The position numbers and the translations under genes are program-made. The notes under the pieces were generated by a model. That model was not told the DNA's origin. It searched no databases and saw only the letters and a program-made list of their open reading frames with translations. Shown piece by piece: positions 15,376 through 22,931 of a stretch of DNA of 35,353 bases. Origin of the DNA: JALYNX01 sp040902845 (GTDB lineage: Bacteria; Actinomycetota; Acidimicrobiia; Spongiisociales; ZC4RG35); contig JBBDWM010000013.1 of the NCBI GenBank assembly GCA_040902845.1, forward strand, positions 1 to 35,353, in the 5' to 3' direction. Every line of letters begins with the position of its first letter. The first letter of the stretch is position 1.

Positions 15376-15610
15376 TTGCCAGCCTTGACTTCTTGCGGGC
15401 CGCCGTCTTCTTGTTGAGGACGCCCTTAGATGTGGCGACGTCGATTTTCTTCTGCGCCACGCGATAAAGATCGTCGGTGGACTCACCGGCCGCGGCAGCG
15501 GTCTCGACCTTCTTGATGCTGGTCTTTAGGTCGCTGTTGACCGATTTGTTCCGCATCCGCAGCCCGTCGTTCTGACGGTTGCGCTTGATCTGCGACTTGA
15601 TGTTGGCCAT
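15353..15610 (-). CDS. rpsT: 30S ribosomal protein S20
   Basis: An 85-aa, strongly basic protein that binds 16S rRNA early in small-subunit assembly. It begins MANIKSQIKRNRQN and contains RMRNKSVNSDLKTSIKK and KGVLNKKTAARKKSRLAKR, the S20 pattern of three long helices. The length is normal for S20. The start at 15610 is fixed by the conserved MANIKSQ; a longer frame to 15718 reads through the lepA promoter region. Divergent from lepA and convergent with holA. Its last five codons and stop lie inside the 14-bp hairpin at 15345-15375. Confidence 0.96.
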   Translation of the reverse strand: MANIKSQIKRNRQNDGLRMRNKSVNSDLKTSIKKVETAAAAGESTDDLYRVAQKKIDVATSKGVLNKKTAARKKSRLAKRTSAAG

Positions 15611-15699
15611 GTCGAAAACTCGAATCCGTTGGTGGGAAACCGGCAGAACCCCTGGTGGGAGCGCCGGAACCGGCAGAGTAGCAGGGCTCTGATCGAAGT

Positions 15700-15705
15700 T
15701 ACAAT
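15700..15705 (+). promoter_or_regulatory. Candidate -10 box TACAAT for lepA
   Basis: TACAAT matches the sigma-A -10 consensus at four or five of six positions and lies in the 113-bp divergent gap between rpsT and lepA. Transcription would start near 15712, leaving a leader of about 12 nt before GTG 15724 and no Shine-Dalgarno sequence. No convincing -35 box is seen. Confidence 0.4.
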
Positions 15706-15723
15706 GTGATCCTCCCACTACTC

Positions 15724-17532
15724 GTGACCACTCAAGCGCGCATCCGCAACTTCTCGATCATCGCCCATATCGACCATGGCAAGTCGACCCTGGCCGATCG
15801 TCTGCTCGAGCGCACGGGGGCGGTCAGCGAGCGTGATATGAGGGAACAGGTCCTCGACACCATGGACCTGGAGCGGGAGCGTGGGATCACGATCAAGGCC
15901 CAGACGGTTCGGTTGCTCCATATCGGCGAGGACGGGGGCGAATACGTAATCAATCTGATCGACACCCCCGGTCACGTCGACTTCTCCTACGAGGTCTCCC
16001 GTTCCCTGGCCGCCTGCGAAGGTGCGTTGCTCCTCATCGATGCTGCCCAGGGTGTCCAGGCCCAGACTCTGGCCAACGCCTACCTCGCGATCGATGCCGG
16101 TCTCGAAGTGATCCCGGCCATCAACAAGATCGATCTCGTCTCCGCCGACCCGGAGCGAGTGGCGGGCGAAATCGTGAACATCCTCGGTGGCTCACCCGAT
16201 GACATAGTGCGGATCTCGGCCAAGACGGGAGCCGGTGTCGACGAGCTGCTGCAAAGGCTGGTGGAACAGGTCCCACCACCTGTCGGCGATCCCAACGCCC
16301 CCCTGCGCGCCCTGGTGTTCGATTCCTACTACGACGCCTACCGGGGTGTTGTTTGCTACATCAGGGTTGTCGACGGCCGACTCAGGGCCGGTCAGCGGAT
16401 TCGCCTCATGGCCACCGGAGAGAGCCACGATGCCACTGAGATCGGCGTTCTCACACCGTCCGCCAAGTCGGTGACCGACCTGGGAGCGGGAGAAGTCGGG
16501 TACCTGATCACTGGTGTCAAAGAGATCGACCGGATCAAGGTCGGGGACACGCTCACCGATGCGATTCGGCCCGCGACCGAACCCCTACCGGGATATTCGG
16601 AACCCAAACCAATGGTGTTCTCCGGCATGTTTCCGACGGATGGCGACGACTTCGAGCGTCTCCGTGAGGCCCTGGAGAAGCTGCGGCTGAACGACGCCTC
16701 CCTCGTCTACGAGCCGGAGAGCAGCCGAGCCCTCGGGTTTGGCTTCCGTTGCGGCTTTCTCGGATTGCTCCACATGGAGATCGTCAGAGAGCGTCTGGAA
16801 CGCGAGTACGACCTCGACCTCGTGGCGACCGCCCCGTCGGTGGCCTATCGGGTGACCATGCCCAATGGGACGGTGAAAGAGATCAAGTCGCCCCAGGACC
16901 TGCCCGATTCTGGTGGTCTAGGTGGTGTGGCCGAGCCATACGTCAAGATCATGATCTTGAGCCCGACGGAGTTCGTGGGCCCGATCATGGAGCTGGTCAC
17001 CAGCCACCGTGGCGAGATCGGGAACATGGGCTATCTGGGGCCGGAACGAGTCGAGCTCGACTGTGAGATCCCGCTCGCCGAGATCGTGTTCGGTTTCTTC
17101 GACCAATTGAAGTCCCGCACCCGGGGCTACGCCTCTCTCGACTACGAGCCTGTCGGTTATCGGGAAGCCGACCTCGTCAAGGTCGACATCCTTCTCAACA
17201 GTCAGCCGGTCGACGCCTTCTCGGCCATCGTCCACAGGGACAAGGCACAGGAGTACGGGAAGTCGATGACCACCCGTCTCCGATCGCTGATACCGAGGCA
17301 GCTCTTCGATGTCCCGATCCAGGCGGCGATCGGCGGCCGGATGATCAGCAGGGAGACGGTCAAGGCGAAACGCAAGGACGTCATTGCCAAGTGTTATGGG
17401 GGGGACGTGACGAGGAAGAAGAAGCTGCTCCAGAAGCAGAAGGAAGGCAAGAAGCGGATGAAGATGGTGGGCTCCGTCGAGGTCCCTCAGGAGGCATTTG
17501 TTGCCGCCTTGCGAGTCGACGACGACGAGTGA
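15724..17532 (+). CDS. lepA: Elongation factor 4 (LepA back-translocase GTPase)
   Basis: A 602-aa ribosome-associated GTPase. G motifs: IAHIDHGKST (G1), RERGITIKAQ (G2), DTPGHVDFS (G3), NKIDL (G4), SAKTG (G5). These are followed by domains II, III (GFRCGFLGLLHMEI) and V, and the LepA-specific C-terminal domain (KRKDVIAKCYGGD.TRKKKLLQKQKEGKKRMK). GTG 15724 gives MTTQARIRNFSIIAHIDHGKST, close to other LepA N-termini; GTG 15706 would add six residues. Domain IV is absent as expected. Its TGA overlaps the hemW start as GTGA. Confidence 0.96.
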   Translation: MTTQARIRNFSIIAHIDHGKSTLADRLLERTGAVSERDMREQVLDTMDLERERGITIKAQTVRLLHIGEDGGEYVINLIDTPGHVDFSYEVSRSLAACEGALLLIDAAQGVQAQTLANAYLAIDAGLEVIPAINKIDLVSADPERVAGEIVNILGGSPDDIVRISAKTGAGVDELLQRLVEQVPPPVGDPNAPLRALVFDSYYDAYRGVVCYIRVVDGRLRAGQRIRLMATGESHDATEIGVLTPSAKSVTDLGAGEVGYLITGVKEIDRIKVGDTLTDAIRPATEPLPGYSEPKPMVFSGMFPTDGDDFERLREALEKLRLNDASLVYEPESSRALGFGFRCGFLGLLHMEIVRERLEREYDLDLVATAPSVAYRVTMPNGTVKEIKSPQDLPDSGGLGGVAEPYVKIMILSPTEFVGPIMELVTSHRGEIGNMGYLGPERVELDCEIPLAEIVFGFFDQLKSRTRGYASLDYEPVGYREADLVKVDILLNSQPVDAFSAIVHRDKAQEYGKSMTTRLRSLIPRQLFDVPIQAAIGGRMISRETVKAKRKDVIAKCYGGDVTRKKKLLQKQKEGKKRMKMVGSVEVPQEAFVAALRVDDDE

Positions 17533-18701
17533 GCTCCGTGGACGACCATGTCGACGCCAGGTCGGCCTACGTCCATATCCCGTTCTGCTCCGCGGTCTGC
17601 CCGTACTGCGACTTTGCGGTGGTTGCAGGGGCCGATCACATGATCGACCGTTATGCCGGCGCCGTGATCTCCGAAGTCGAGATGTCACCGCCTTGGGGAC
17701 CACTCGATTCGGTGTACTTCGGGGGAGGGACTCCCAGTCACGTGCCCCCCTCGGTCCTCGACCGCATTCTGGCAACGCTGCAGAGCCATCACGGTCTACG
17801 GGCCGGGGCCGAGATCTCCCTCGAAGCCAACCCCGAGGACTTCACGGCGGCCCGGGCCGCCGACCTGAGCAAGCTGGGATTCAATCGGGTCTCGTTTGGC
17901 GCTCAGAGTTTCGACGGTGTGGTGTTGGGGGCGCTGGGACGTCGACATGGGCCCGAGCAGATCACGACCTCAGTTGTCGCCGCCCGGAGCGCCGGGATGC
18001 GAAGTGTCTCACTCGACCTGATCTTTGGGACACCATTGGAGACGGATCAATCGTGGGAACAGTCGCTGCAACGAGCGATCGGGGCCGGGTCCGATCACGT
18101 CTCCTGTTATGCACTCACCGTCGAGCCGGGAACGCCCCTCAATCGAGAGGTGAATGCCGGCGCTGCGGCACCGGACCCCGATGTCCAGGCCGACCGTTAC
18201 GAGATGGCCGAGGCCCTTCTGGCTGCCGCCGGCTATCACCGTTATGAGGTCTCGAATTGGTGCCGGCCCGGGCACGAGTGTCAATACAACTTGACGGTGT
18301 GGGCCCAGGGCCAATACGAGGCCTACGGGAATGGGGCGCATCGGTTTCGGGACGGGGTGCGCAGCCACAACGTCCGGCGTCTCGACGCCTACCTGTCCGG
18401 GATTGAAGCGGGGCGAAGGCCGATCGCGGGCGCCGAGCCGCTCACCGGATGGGACACCGAGATCGACCGTCTCTTCGTGGGTCTGCGTCGGTCGGCTGGC
18501 GTGTCTTACGGCCCTGGAGTCCGGTCGCTGATCGAGTCGCAGGAGGGGAGGTTGCTCCAGGAAGCCGGTGTCATCGAGATGAATGGAGACCGCCTGATCG
18601 TGCGGCGCCCACTGCTCACCGACGAGGTCCATCGGGCGGTGCTCGGTCTGGAGGCTCCGATCGGGTGGGTGGAGACGCCAACTGCGGATAACGTGTGGTG
18701 A
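17529..18701 (+). CDS. hemW: HemW-type radical SAM protein (heme chaperone / coproporphyrinogen oxidase-like)
   Basis: A 390-aa radical SAM protein. The [4Fe-4S] motif CxxxCxxC is Cys20-Cys24-Cys27 in HIPFCSAVCPYCDF, followed by GGGTPS (SAM-binding region), SLEANPEDFT, FNRVSFGAQSF and the HemW C-terminal domain (YEVSNWCRPGHECQYNL; W.G..Y.GNGAH-like). HemW proteins act in heme delivery rather than as true HemN oxidases; the lepA-hemW-hrcA context favours HemW. Start GTG 17529 overlaps the lepA stop (GTGA); a GTG at 17538 is an alternative. The stop overlaps the hrcA start. Confidence 0.93.
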   Translation: MSSVDDHVDARSAYVHIPFCSAVCPYCDFAVVAGADHMIDRYAGAVISEVEMSPPWGPLDSVYFGGGTPSHVPPSVLDRILATLQSHHGLRAGAEISLEANPEDFTAARAADLSKLGFNRVSFGAQSFDGVVLGALGRRHGPEQITTSVVAARSAGMRSVSLDLIFGTPLETDQSWEQSLQRAIGAGSDHVSCYALTVEPGTPLNREVNAGAAAPDPDVQADRYEMAEALLAAAGYHRYEVSNWCRPGHECQYNLTVWAQGQYEAYGNGAHRFRDGVRSHNVRRLDAYLSGIEAGRRPIAGAEPLTGWDTEIDRLFVGLRRSAGVSYGPGVRSLIESQEGRLLQEAGVIEMNGDRLIVRRPLLTDEVHRAVLGLEAPIGWVETPTADNVW

Positions 18702-19699
18702 TGCTCGAAGATCGTCGCTCAGAGATCCTCAGGGCCCTGGTAGAGGAGCACATCCGCACCGGTGAGCCGGTCAGCTCGAGGGTGGTGGTGGAGAAGGCTC
18801 ATCTCGCGGTGTCCACGGCCACCGTCCGCCACGATCTTGCCGCGCTCGAACAGGAGGGCTTCGTGGTCCAACCCCACACTTCGGCGGGGAGGATCCCGAC
18901 CGCCCTCGCCTATCGCTACTACGTCGATCATCTCGGACCGGGTCGACTGCGCTCGGCGGCACAGGCAAAGGTCAACAGCCTCTTCGGCGAGGTCCATCTC
19001 GAGCTCTCCAAATTGTTGAAGGCGACTTCCGACCTTCTCGCCGAGATCACCGACCTTCCCGCGGTGGTGGTGGCGCCGGGGATCGTGGGGGACCGGGTGC
19101 GGGCCCTGCAAAGCGTCCAGGTCACTGCCGACCAGATCCTCATCGTGGTGGTCACCGAGGGGGGCCGGGTCCTCCAGCAGCGAGGCCGGGTGCGAGTGCC
19201 GGTCACCCCGTTCGAAATCGAGGAGGCCCAGCGTCTCGTGAGCGCGGCGGTCGTCGGGAGCGACCTGGGGCATGATCTGAAGATCGGAGACGAGATCATG
19301 GGTCAGCTCACCGAGCCGACCCGGGAAGCAGTGCTAACCATCGCCGATGGCCTCCATCTCGCCGCCTCGTCGGGAGTTGAGGTGTTCGTGGGGGGGACCC
19401 AGCGTCTGTCCACCGTTTGGGCTGACCTCTCCGCGGCGCAACGGGTGCTCGAGGTGTTGGAGCGTGAGGCGGAGGTCATGAGGATCCTGGCCGGGGCCTC
19501 GGGCACGTCAATCCAGATCGGAGCCCAACTGGGCCGTGATGTCGATCTCGCGGTCGTTTCCAAAACATATGAGGCGGGGAGCGCGGGTGGGTCGGTCGGT
19601 GTCATCGGTCCGATGCGTATGAACTACAAGCGGGCAATCTCGGCGGTGGAAGAGGTCTCCCGCGAGCTAGAGGACCGGATCAGCTCCAAATCCGACTGA
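18701..19699 (+). CDS. hrcA: Heat-inducible transcription repressor HrcA
   Basis: A 332-aa repressor of chaperone genes through the CIRCE element. The N-terminal winged helix is clear (RRSEILRALVEEHIRTGEPVSSRVV, STATVRHDLAALEQEGFVVQPHTSAGRIPT), then the GAF-like and inserted dimerisation domains (ILIVVVTEGGRVLQQ, IGAQLGRDVDLAVVSKTYEAG), ending with GVIGPMRMNYKRAISAVEEVSREL. ATG 18701 overlaps the hemW TGA by one base (TGATG); GTGs at 18695 and 18698 are alternatives. The gene is followed after 4 nt by dnaJ. No CIRCE inverted repeat is visible upstream, so its targets are presumably elsewhere. Confidence 0.95.
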   Translation: MLEDRRSEILRALVEEHIRTGEPVSSRVVVEKAHLAVSTATVRHDLAALEQEGFVVQPHTSAGRIPTALAYRYYVDHLGPGRLRSAAQAKVNSLFGEVHLELSKLLKATSDLLAEITDLPAVVVAPGIVGDRVRALQSVQVTADQILIVVVTEGGRVLQQRGRVRVPVTPFEIEEAQRLVSAAVVGSDLGHDLKIGDEIMGQLTEPTREAVLTIADGLHLAASSGVEVFVGGTQRLSTVWADLSAAQRVLEVLEREAEVMRILAGASGTSIQIGAQLGRDVDLAVVSKTYEAGSAGGSVGVIGPMRMNYKRAISAVEEVSRELEDRISSKSD

Positions 19700-19703
19700 G
19701 TCG

Positions 19704-20777
19704 ATGGCCAGGGATTACTACACCACACTCGGCGTCGGTAGGGACGCGACCACTGACGAGATCAAGAAGGCGTTCCGTCGGTTGGCGCGCGCCACCCATC
19801 CCGACGCCAATCCCGGTGATGTCAACGCTGAGGCGCAGTTCCGCGAGGTCGCCGAGGCCTATGAGGTGCTGGTCGACCCGGAGCGGAGACGGAGATATGA
19901 CCGGGGCGACACCATCGACCTCTCGGATCTCTTCTCGGGGCTCGGTGGCTTTGACGACATCCTGCGTTCGGTCTTTGGAGACGGAGGCTTGTTCGGCTCC
20001 CAATCCAGCCGGTCGAACCGGGGCAGGGATGTGCTGGTCAGGGTCGAGGTGGATCTGGCCTCGGCGGCCTTCGGCAGCGATGTCTCGGTGTCGTTCCGCT
20101 CCAAGTCCTTGTGCACCCATTGTGCCGGCACCGGCGCCGAACCGGAGTCCGGTCAGTCCACGTGCCCCGCATGCGGCGGGAGCGGTTCGGTTCGCATTGC
20201 GCGGCGGTCGTTGTTCGGCACGATGATGACTGTCGGCACCTGTCCCACCTGTCGGGGCGAAGGGGTGTTGATCCTCGACCCCTGCCTGGTTTGCTCCGGC
20301 GCAGGATCGGTGCCCGATGACACCAATGTGAAAGTGGAGGTCCCCGCGGGCGTGACGTCAGGGACCAGGCTTCGACTCTCGGGCCGCGGGGAGTCGGGCG
20401 GCCGCTTCGGGCCGCCTGGCGACCTCTATGTCGAGCTGGGAGTCGCCCCCGACCCTCGTTTCGATCGGGTCGATTCGGACCTCATCCATCAAGTGACTCT
20501 GGGCATCGCCGAGGCCACCCTGGGCTCACGGGTGGAAGTCCCCCTTCTCGAGGGCGGGGTCACCCACTTCGATATCCCTCCTTCAACCCAACCCGGGACG
20601 ATCTTCACGCTCTCAGGGCTCGGGGTGCCCCGGTTGGGGCGAAGGACGCGGGGTGACCTTCAAGTGCTGATCGAGGTCCGGATCCCCGATCAACTGAGCG
20701 CCGAAGAGGAGTCTTTGCTGCGGCGGTGGTCGGATCTGAGAGGCGAGCGCACCGATCGCCCCGCCTCGGCCGGCTGA
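19704..20777 (+). CDS. dnaJ: Chaperone protein DnaJ
   Basis: A 357-aa co-chaperone that stimulates DnaK ATPase. J domain with HPD at residues 32-34 (ATHPDANPGD), a short Gly/Phe-containing segment (LFSGLGGFDDILRSVFGDGG), four zinc-finger repeats CxxCxGxG-like (CTHCAGTG, CPACGGSG, CPTCRGEG, CLVCSGAG), and the C-terminal substrate-binding domains (VPAGVTSGTRLRLSGRGESG, GDLYVELGV, GDLQVLIEV). The hrcA-linked copy in actinobacteria is often called DnaJ2. The stop overlaps the rsmE start (TGATG). Confidence 0.96.
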   Translation: MARDYYTTLGVGRDATTDEIKKAFRRLARATHPDANPGDVNAEAQFREVAEAYEVLVDPERRRRYDRGDTIDLSDLFSGLGGFDDILRSVFGDGGLFGSQSSRSNRGRDVLVRVEVDLASAAFGSDVSVSFRSKSLCTHCAGTGAEPESGQSTCPACGGSGSVRIARRSLFGTMMTVGTCPTCRGEGVLILDPCLVCSGAGSVPDDTNVKVEVPAGVTSGTRLRLSGRGESGGRFGPPGDLYVELGVAPDPRFDRVDSDLIHQVTLGIAEATLGSRVEVPLLEGGVTHFDIPPSTQPGTIFTLSGLGVPRLGRRTRGDLQVLIEVRIPDQLSAEEESLLRRWSDLRGERTDRPASAG

Positions 20778-21430
20778 TGGGCGGCCTCTCCCCCCACCTC
20801 TTGATCGATGGCGCATGGGATGACACGAGCCTGGTGGTGACCAGCGACCAACTCCATCATCTGGAGAAGGTGTTGAGGGTGACGCCTGGCGTCGAGGTGA
20901 GCTACACCGATGGCAGGGGCACCGTGGGCACAGGTGTCTTCGAGAGCGGTCGGATCATCCGCGATCAGGAGGGAACGGTGCCGAGGCCGAGCCCACTCAC
21001 CCTTGCGGTGGCGCCGCCCGCCAGCCGTGATCGGTGCCGATTCCTCGTGGAGAAGCTGTCCGAGTTGGGCGTTGCCCGTCTGGTCTGGCTGTCGACCCGT
21101 CGTGGGGAGGGCCGGATCCCGCACGCCGGCAAGATCACGTCCTGGGCCGCGGCGGGTCTGGAACAGTCACGCGGCGGGTGGTTGATCGAAATCGGGACCG
21201 AGATGACCGGCTGGGATGACCTGGATAGACCTCTGGTGGTGGCGGATCCGGGAGGCGGCAACGAGGTCTTTGAAGTGCGGACGGTCGCCGTCGGGCCGGA
21301 AGGTGGGTGGGACCAGGCCGAGATCCCGGCTGACGCCGCCACCATCGATCTCGGTTCGACAATCCTGCGAGTGGAAACGGCTGCCGTGGTCGCCGCAAGC
21401 CGTTTCAGCAGACCCTGGCATGGGGCCTGA
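20777..21430 (+). CDS. rsmE: 16S rRNA (uracil-1498-N3)-methyltransferase RsmE
   Basis: A 217-aa SPOUT-class methyltransferase that uses SAM to methylate U1498 of 16S rRNA. An N-terminal PUA-like part (HLLIDGAWDDTSLVVTSDQLHHLEKVLRV) precedes the trefoil-knot domain with its typical motifs: FLVEKLSELGV, AAAGLEQSRGG, VAVGPEGGWDQAEI and LGSTILRVETAAV. The start at 20777 overlaps the dnaJ stop by one base. Family neighbours in many genomes are dnaJ and prmA; no prmA is present here. The gene is complete. Confidence 0.94.
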   Translation: MGGLSPHLLIDGAWDDTSLVVTSDQLHHLEKVLRVTPGVEVSYTDGRGTVGTGVFESGRIIRDQEGTVPRPSPLTLAVAPPASRDRCRFLVEKLSELGVARLVWLSTRRGEGRIPHAGKITSWAAAGLEQSRGGWLIEIGTEMTGWDDLDRPLVVADPGGGNEVFEVRTVAVGPEGGWDQAEIPADAATIDLGSTILRVETAAVVAASRFSRPWHGA

Positions 21431-21438
21431 GGAGCTTC

Positions 21439-21444
21439 TAGTAT
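21439..21444 (+). promoter_or_regulatory. Candidate -10 box TAGTAT before the bldD-like gene
   Basis: TAGTAT lies just after the rsmE stop; transcription would begin near 21451. An AGGG ribosome-binding sequence (21454-21457) follows, 4 nt before ATG 21462. This gives the regulator its own promoter inside the long gene block. The -35 region is not clear. Confidence 0.35.
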
Positions 21445-21461
21445 CTGCCCGGCAGGGCTCA

Positions 21462-21890
21462 ATGGGAGAGCAATCCTTGGTCGACAAATTCAGCGTCTCG
21501 CTGGGCGTCCGTCTCCGGACGGCTCGGCGTCAGCGAGGCTGGTCACTGGGCGAGGTGGAGGCCTTCACCGACGGCCAATTCAAGGCGTCGGTCGTGGGTG
21601 CGTACGAACGCGGAGAGCGAGCCATCTCTGTCCAACGTCTCACCCGTCTCGCCGAGGTCTATGGCGTCGGGCCGACTGATATGTTCCCGGGCGCGAAGCC
21701 AGCCGAGGGCCGGGTGATCGACATCGATGCGGTGGCCGCCGGCCGTGACCACGATCTGGTCGATCGGTATCTCGCCGCCATCCAGTTCATGCGGCGTGAG
21801 GGCCCTTCGGGGGAGGTTCGAGACTCCGACAAGGCGGTCATCTCCTCTCTGCTCGAGACTGCGATCAACACCATGTCCGATCCCGACTGA
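21462..21890 (+). CDS. BldD-like helix-turn-helix transcriptional regulator
   Basis: A 142-aa regulator. The N-terminal Cro/C1-type HTH matches Streptomyces BldD closely in pattern: LGVRLRTARRQRGWSLGEVE, then VVGAYERGERAISVQRLTRLAEVYGV. The C-terminal part (DRYLAAIQFMRREGPSGEVRDSDKAVISSLLE) aligns with BldD's c-di-GMP-binding domain, but the RGD-X8-RQDD signature reads RRE-X6-RDSD, conserving Arg/acid pairs with a shorter spacer. BldD is about 167 aa, so this one is shorter at the C-terminus. In Streptomyces BldD uses c-di-GMP to repress development; here the ligand and targets are unknown. ATG 21462 has an AGGG site. Confidence 0.85.
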   Translation: MGEQSLVDKFSVSLGVRLRTARRQRGWSLGEVEAFTDGQFKASVVGAYERGERAISVQRLTRLAEVYGVGPTDMFPGAKPAEGRVIDIDAVAAGRDHDLVDRYLAAIQFMRREGPSGEVRDSDKAVISSLLETAINTMSDPD

Positions 21891-21923
21891 AGACGAAGTA
21901 ATAGCCCAAATCCTGCGGCTGGA

Positions 21924-21929
21924 TAGAAT
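21924..21929 (+). promoter_or_regulatory. Candidate -10 box TAGAAT for phoH
   Basis: TAGAAT in the 72-bp gap after the bldD-like gene. Transcription would begin near 21936, leaving about 26 nt before GTG 21963. The leader has a CAGGG (21946-21950) but it is too far from the GTG to be a strong ribosome site. Confidence 0.35.
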
Positions 21930-21962
21930 TACCGTGGCGCCACAATCAGGGCGTCGTTTCCC

Positions 21963-22931
21963 GTGTCTCCTGACCACATCGAATCGCACCTGCGCGTCCC
22001 CAGCCATCACTTGTTGCTGGACCTACTAGGGGACTCCGACCGTCACCTCCGTCAAGTCGAGGACCATTTCCCGGAGGTGCGTTTCGTCGCGCGCGGAGAC
22101 GAGATCATTCTCAAAGGCGACGAGCTCGCGGTTGAGAAGGCACGGACCGTTCTCACCGAGTTGCTGATCCTGGTCCAGGAGGGCCATCCCCTCGACAGCG
22201 GCCGTGTCGACGAGGTCGTGAAGATGGTCCGCGACGAGGTGCCCAGCCCGTCCGGGATCCTCAGCGATGGGATTCCCGTCGGCCGAGGGCGGATGGTTCG
22301 ACCCAAGACCCACGGTCAGCAGAAGTACATGGGTGCGATCCGGGAGAACACCCTCACGTTTGGGTTGGGCCCAGCAGGGACCGGCAAGACCTATTTGGCG
22401 ATGGCGGCCGCCGTCGACAGCCTGGTCAGCGGTTCGGTTCGGCGGATCATCCTCACCCGACCGGCAGTCGAGGCGGGGGAGCGGCTCGGGTTCCTTCCCG
22501 GTGATCTGGCCGCAAAGGTCGATCCCTATCTGCGCCCCCTCTACGACGCCCTGTGGGACATGTTGGGCCCCGAGGAGACAGCCTCGCTCATCGAACGGGG
22601 AACTATCGAGATTGCCCCGCTCGCTTATATGCGTGGAAGGACACTCAACGATGCCTGTGTCATCCTCGACGAAGCCCAGAACACCACGCCGGAGCAGATG
22701 AAGATGTTCCTCACAAGGCTCGGCTTCAACTCGAAGATGATCATCACCGGTGACATGACCCAAACCGACCTGCCTGAGAACCGGCACTCGGGGCTGAATG
22801 TGGTGAGGGAGATCCTCAGGGACATCCCCGGAGTGGCGTTTGTCGAGCTGACCGCACGAGACGTGGTGCGGCATCGGATAGTGGCCTCCATCGTCGAGGC
22901 CTATCAGCGGTTCGAGAGCGAGCGCAAGTGA
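21963..22931 (+). CDS. phoH: PhoH-family ATPase (PhoH-like / YbeZ)
   Basis: A 322-aa P-loop ATPase related to helicase superfamily I, linked to rRNA maturation and RNA metabolism with YbeY. The N-terminal KH-like region (about 1-95) leads to the ATPase: GPAGTGKT (Walker A, 136-143), ILTRPAVEAGERLGFLPGD, AYMRGRTLNDACVILDEAQN (Walker B with DEAQ, about 222-240), MFLTRLGFNSKMIITGD and DVVRHRIVASIV. GTG 21963 is the only suitable start. The neighbours pgpH and ybeY are standard partners. The stop overlaps the next start (TGATG). Confidence 0.95.
   Translation: MSPDHIESHLRVPSHHLLLDLLGDSDRHLRQVEDHFPEVRFVARGDEIILKGDELAVEKARTVLTELLILVQEGHPLDSGRVDEVVKMVRDEVPSPSGILSDGIPVGRGRMVRPKTHGQQKYMGAIRENTLTFGLGPAGTGKTYLAMAAAVDSLVSGSVRRIILTRPAVEAGERLGFLPGDLAAKVDPYLRPLYDALWDMLGPEETASLIERGTIEIAPLAYMRGRTLNDACVILDEAQNTTPEQMKMFLTRLGFNSKMIITGDMTQTDLPENRHSGLNVVREILRDIPGVAFVELTARDVVRHRIVASIVEAYQRFESERK

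Noticed and set aside
15151..15486. Minus-strand frames with YCVLRIA repeats
   Set aside because: They are translations of the 7-bp array (three units per 21 nt), not evidence of a repeat protein.
18695..19703. CIRCE operator at hrcA/dnaJ
   Set aside because: No TTAGCACTC-N9-GAGTGCTAA-like inverted repeat is present upstream of either gene.
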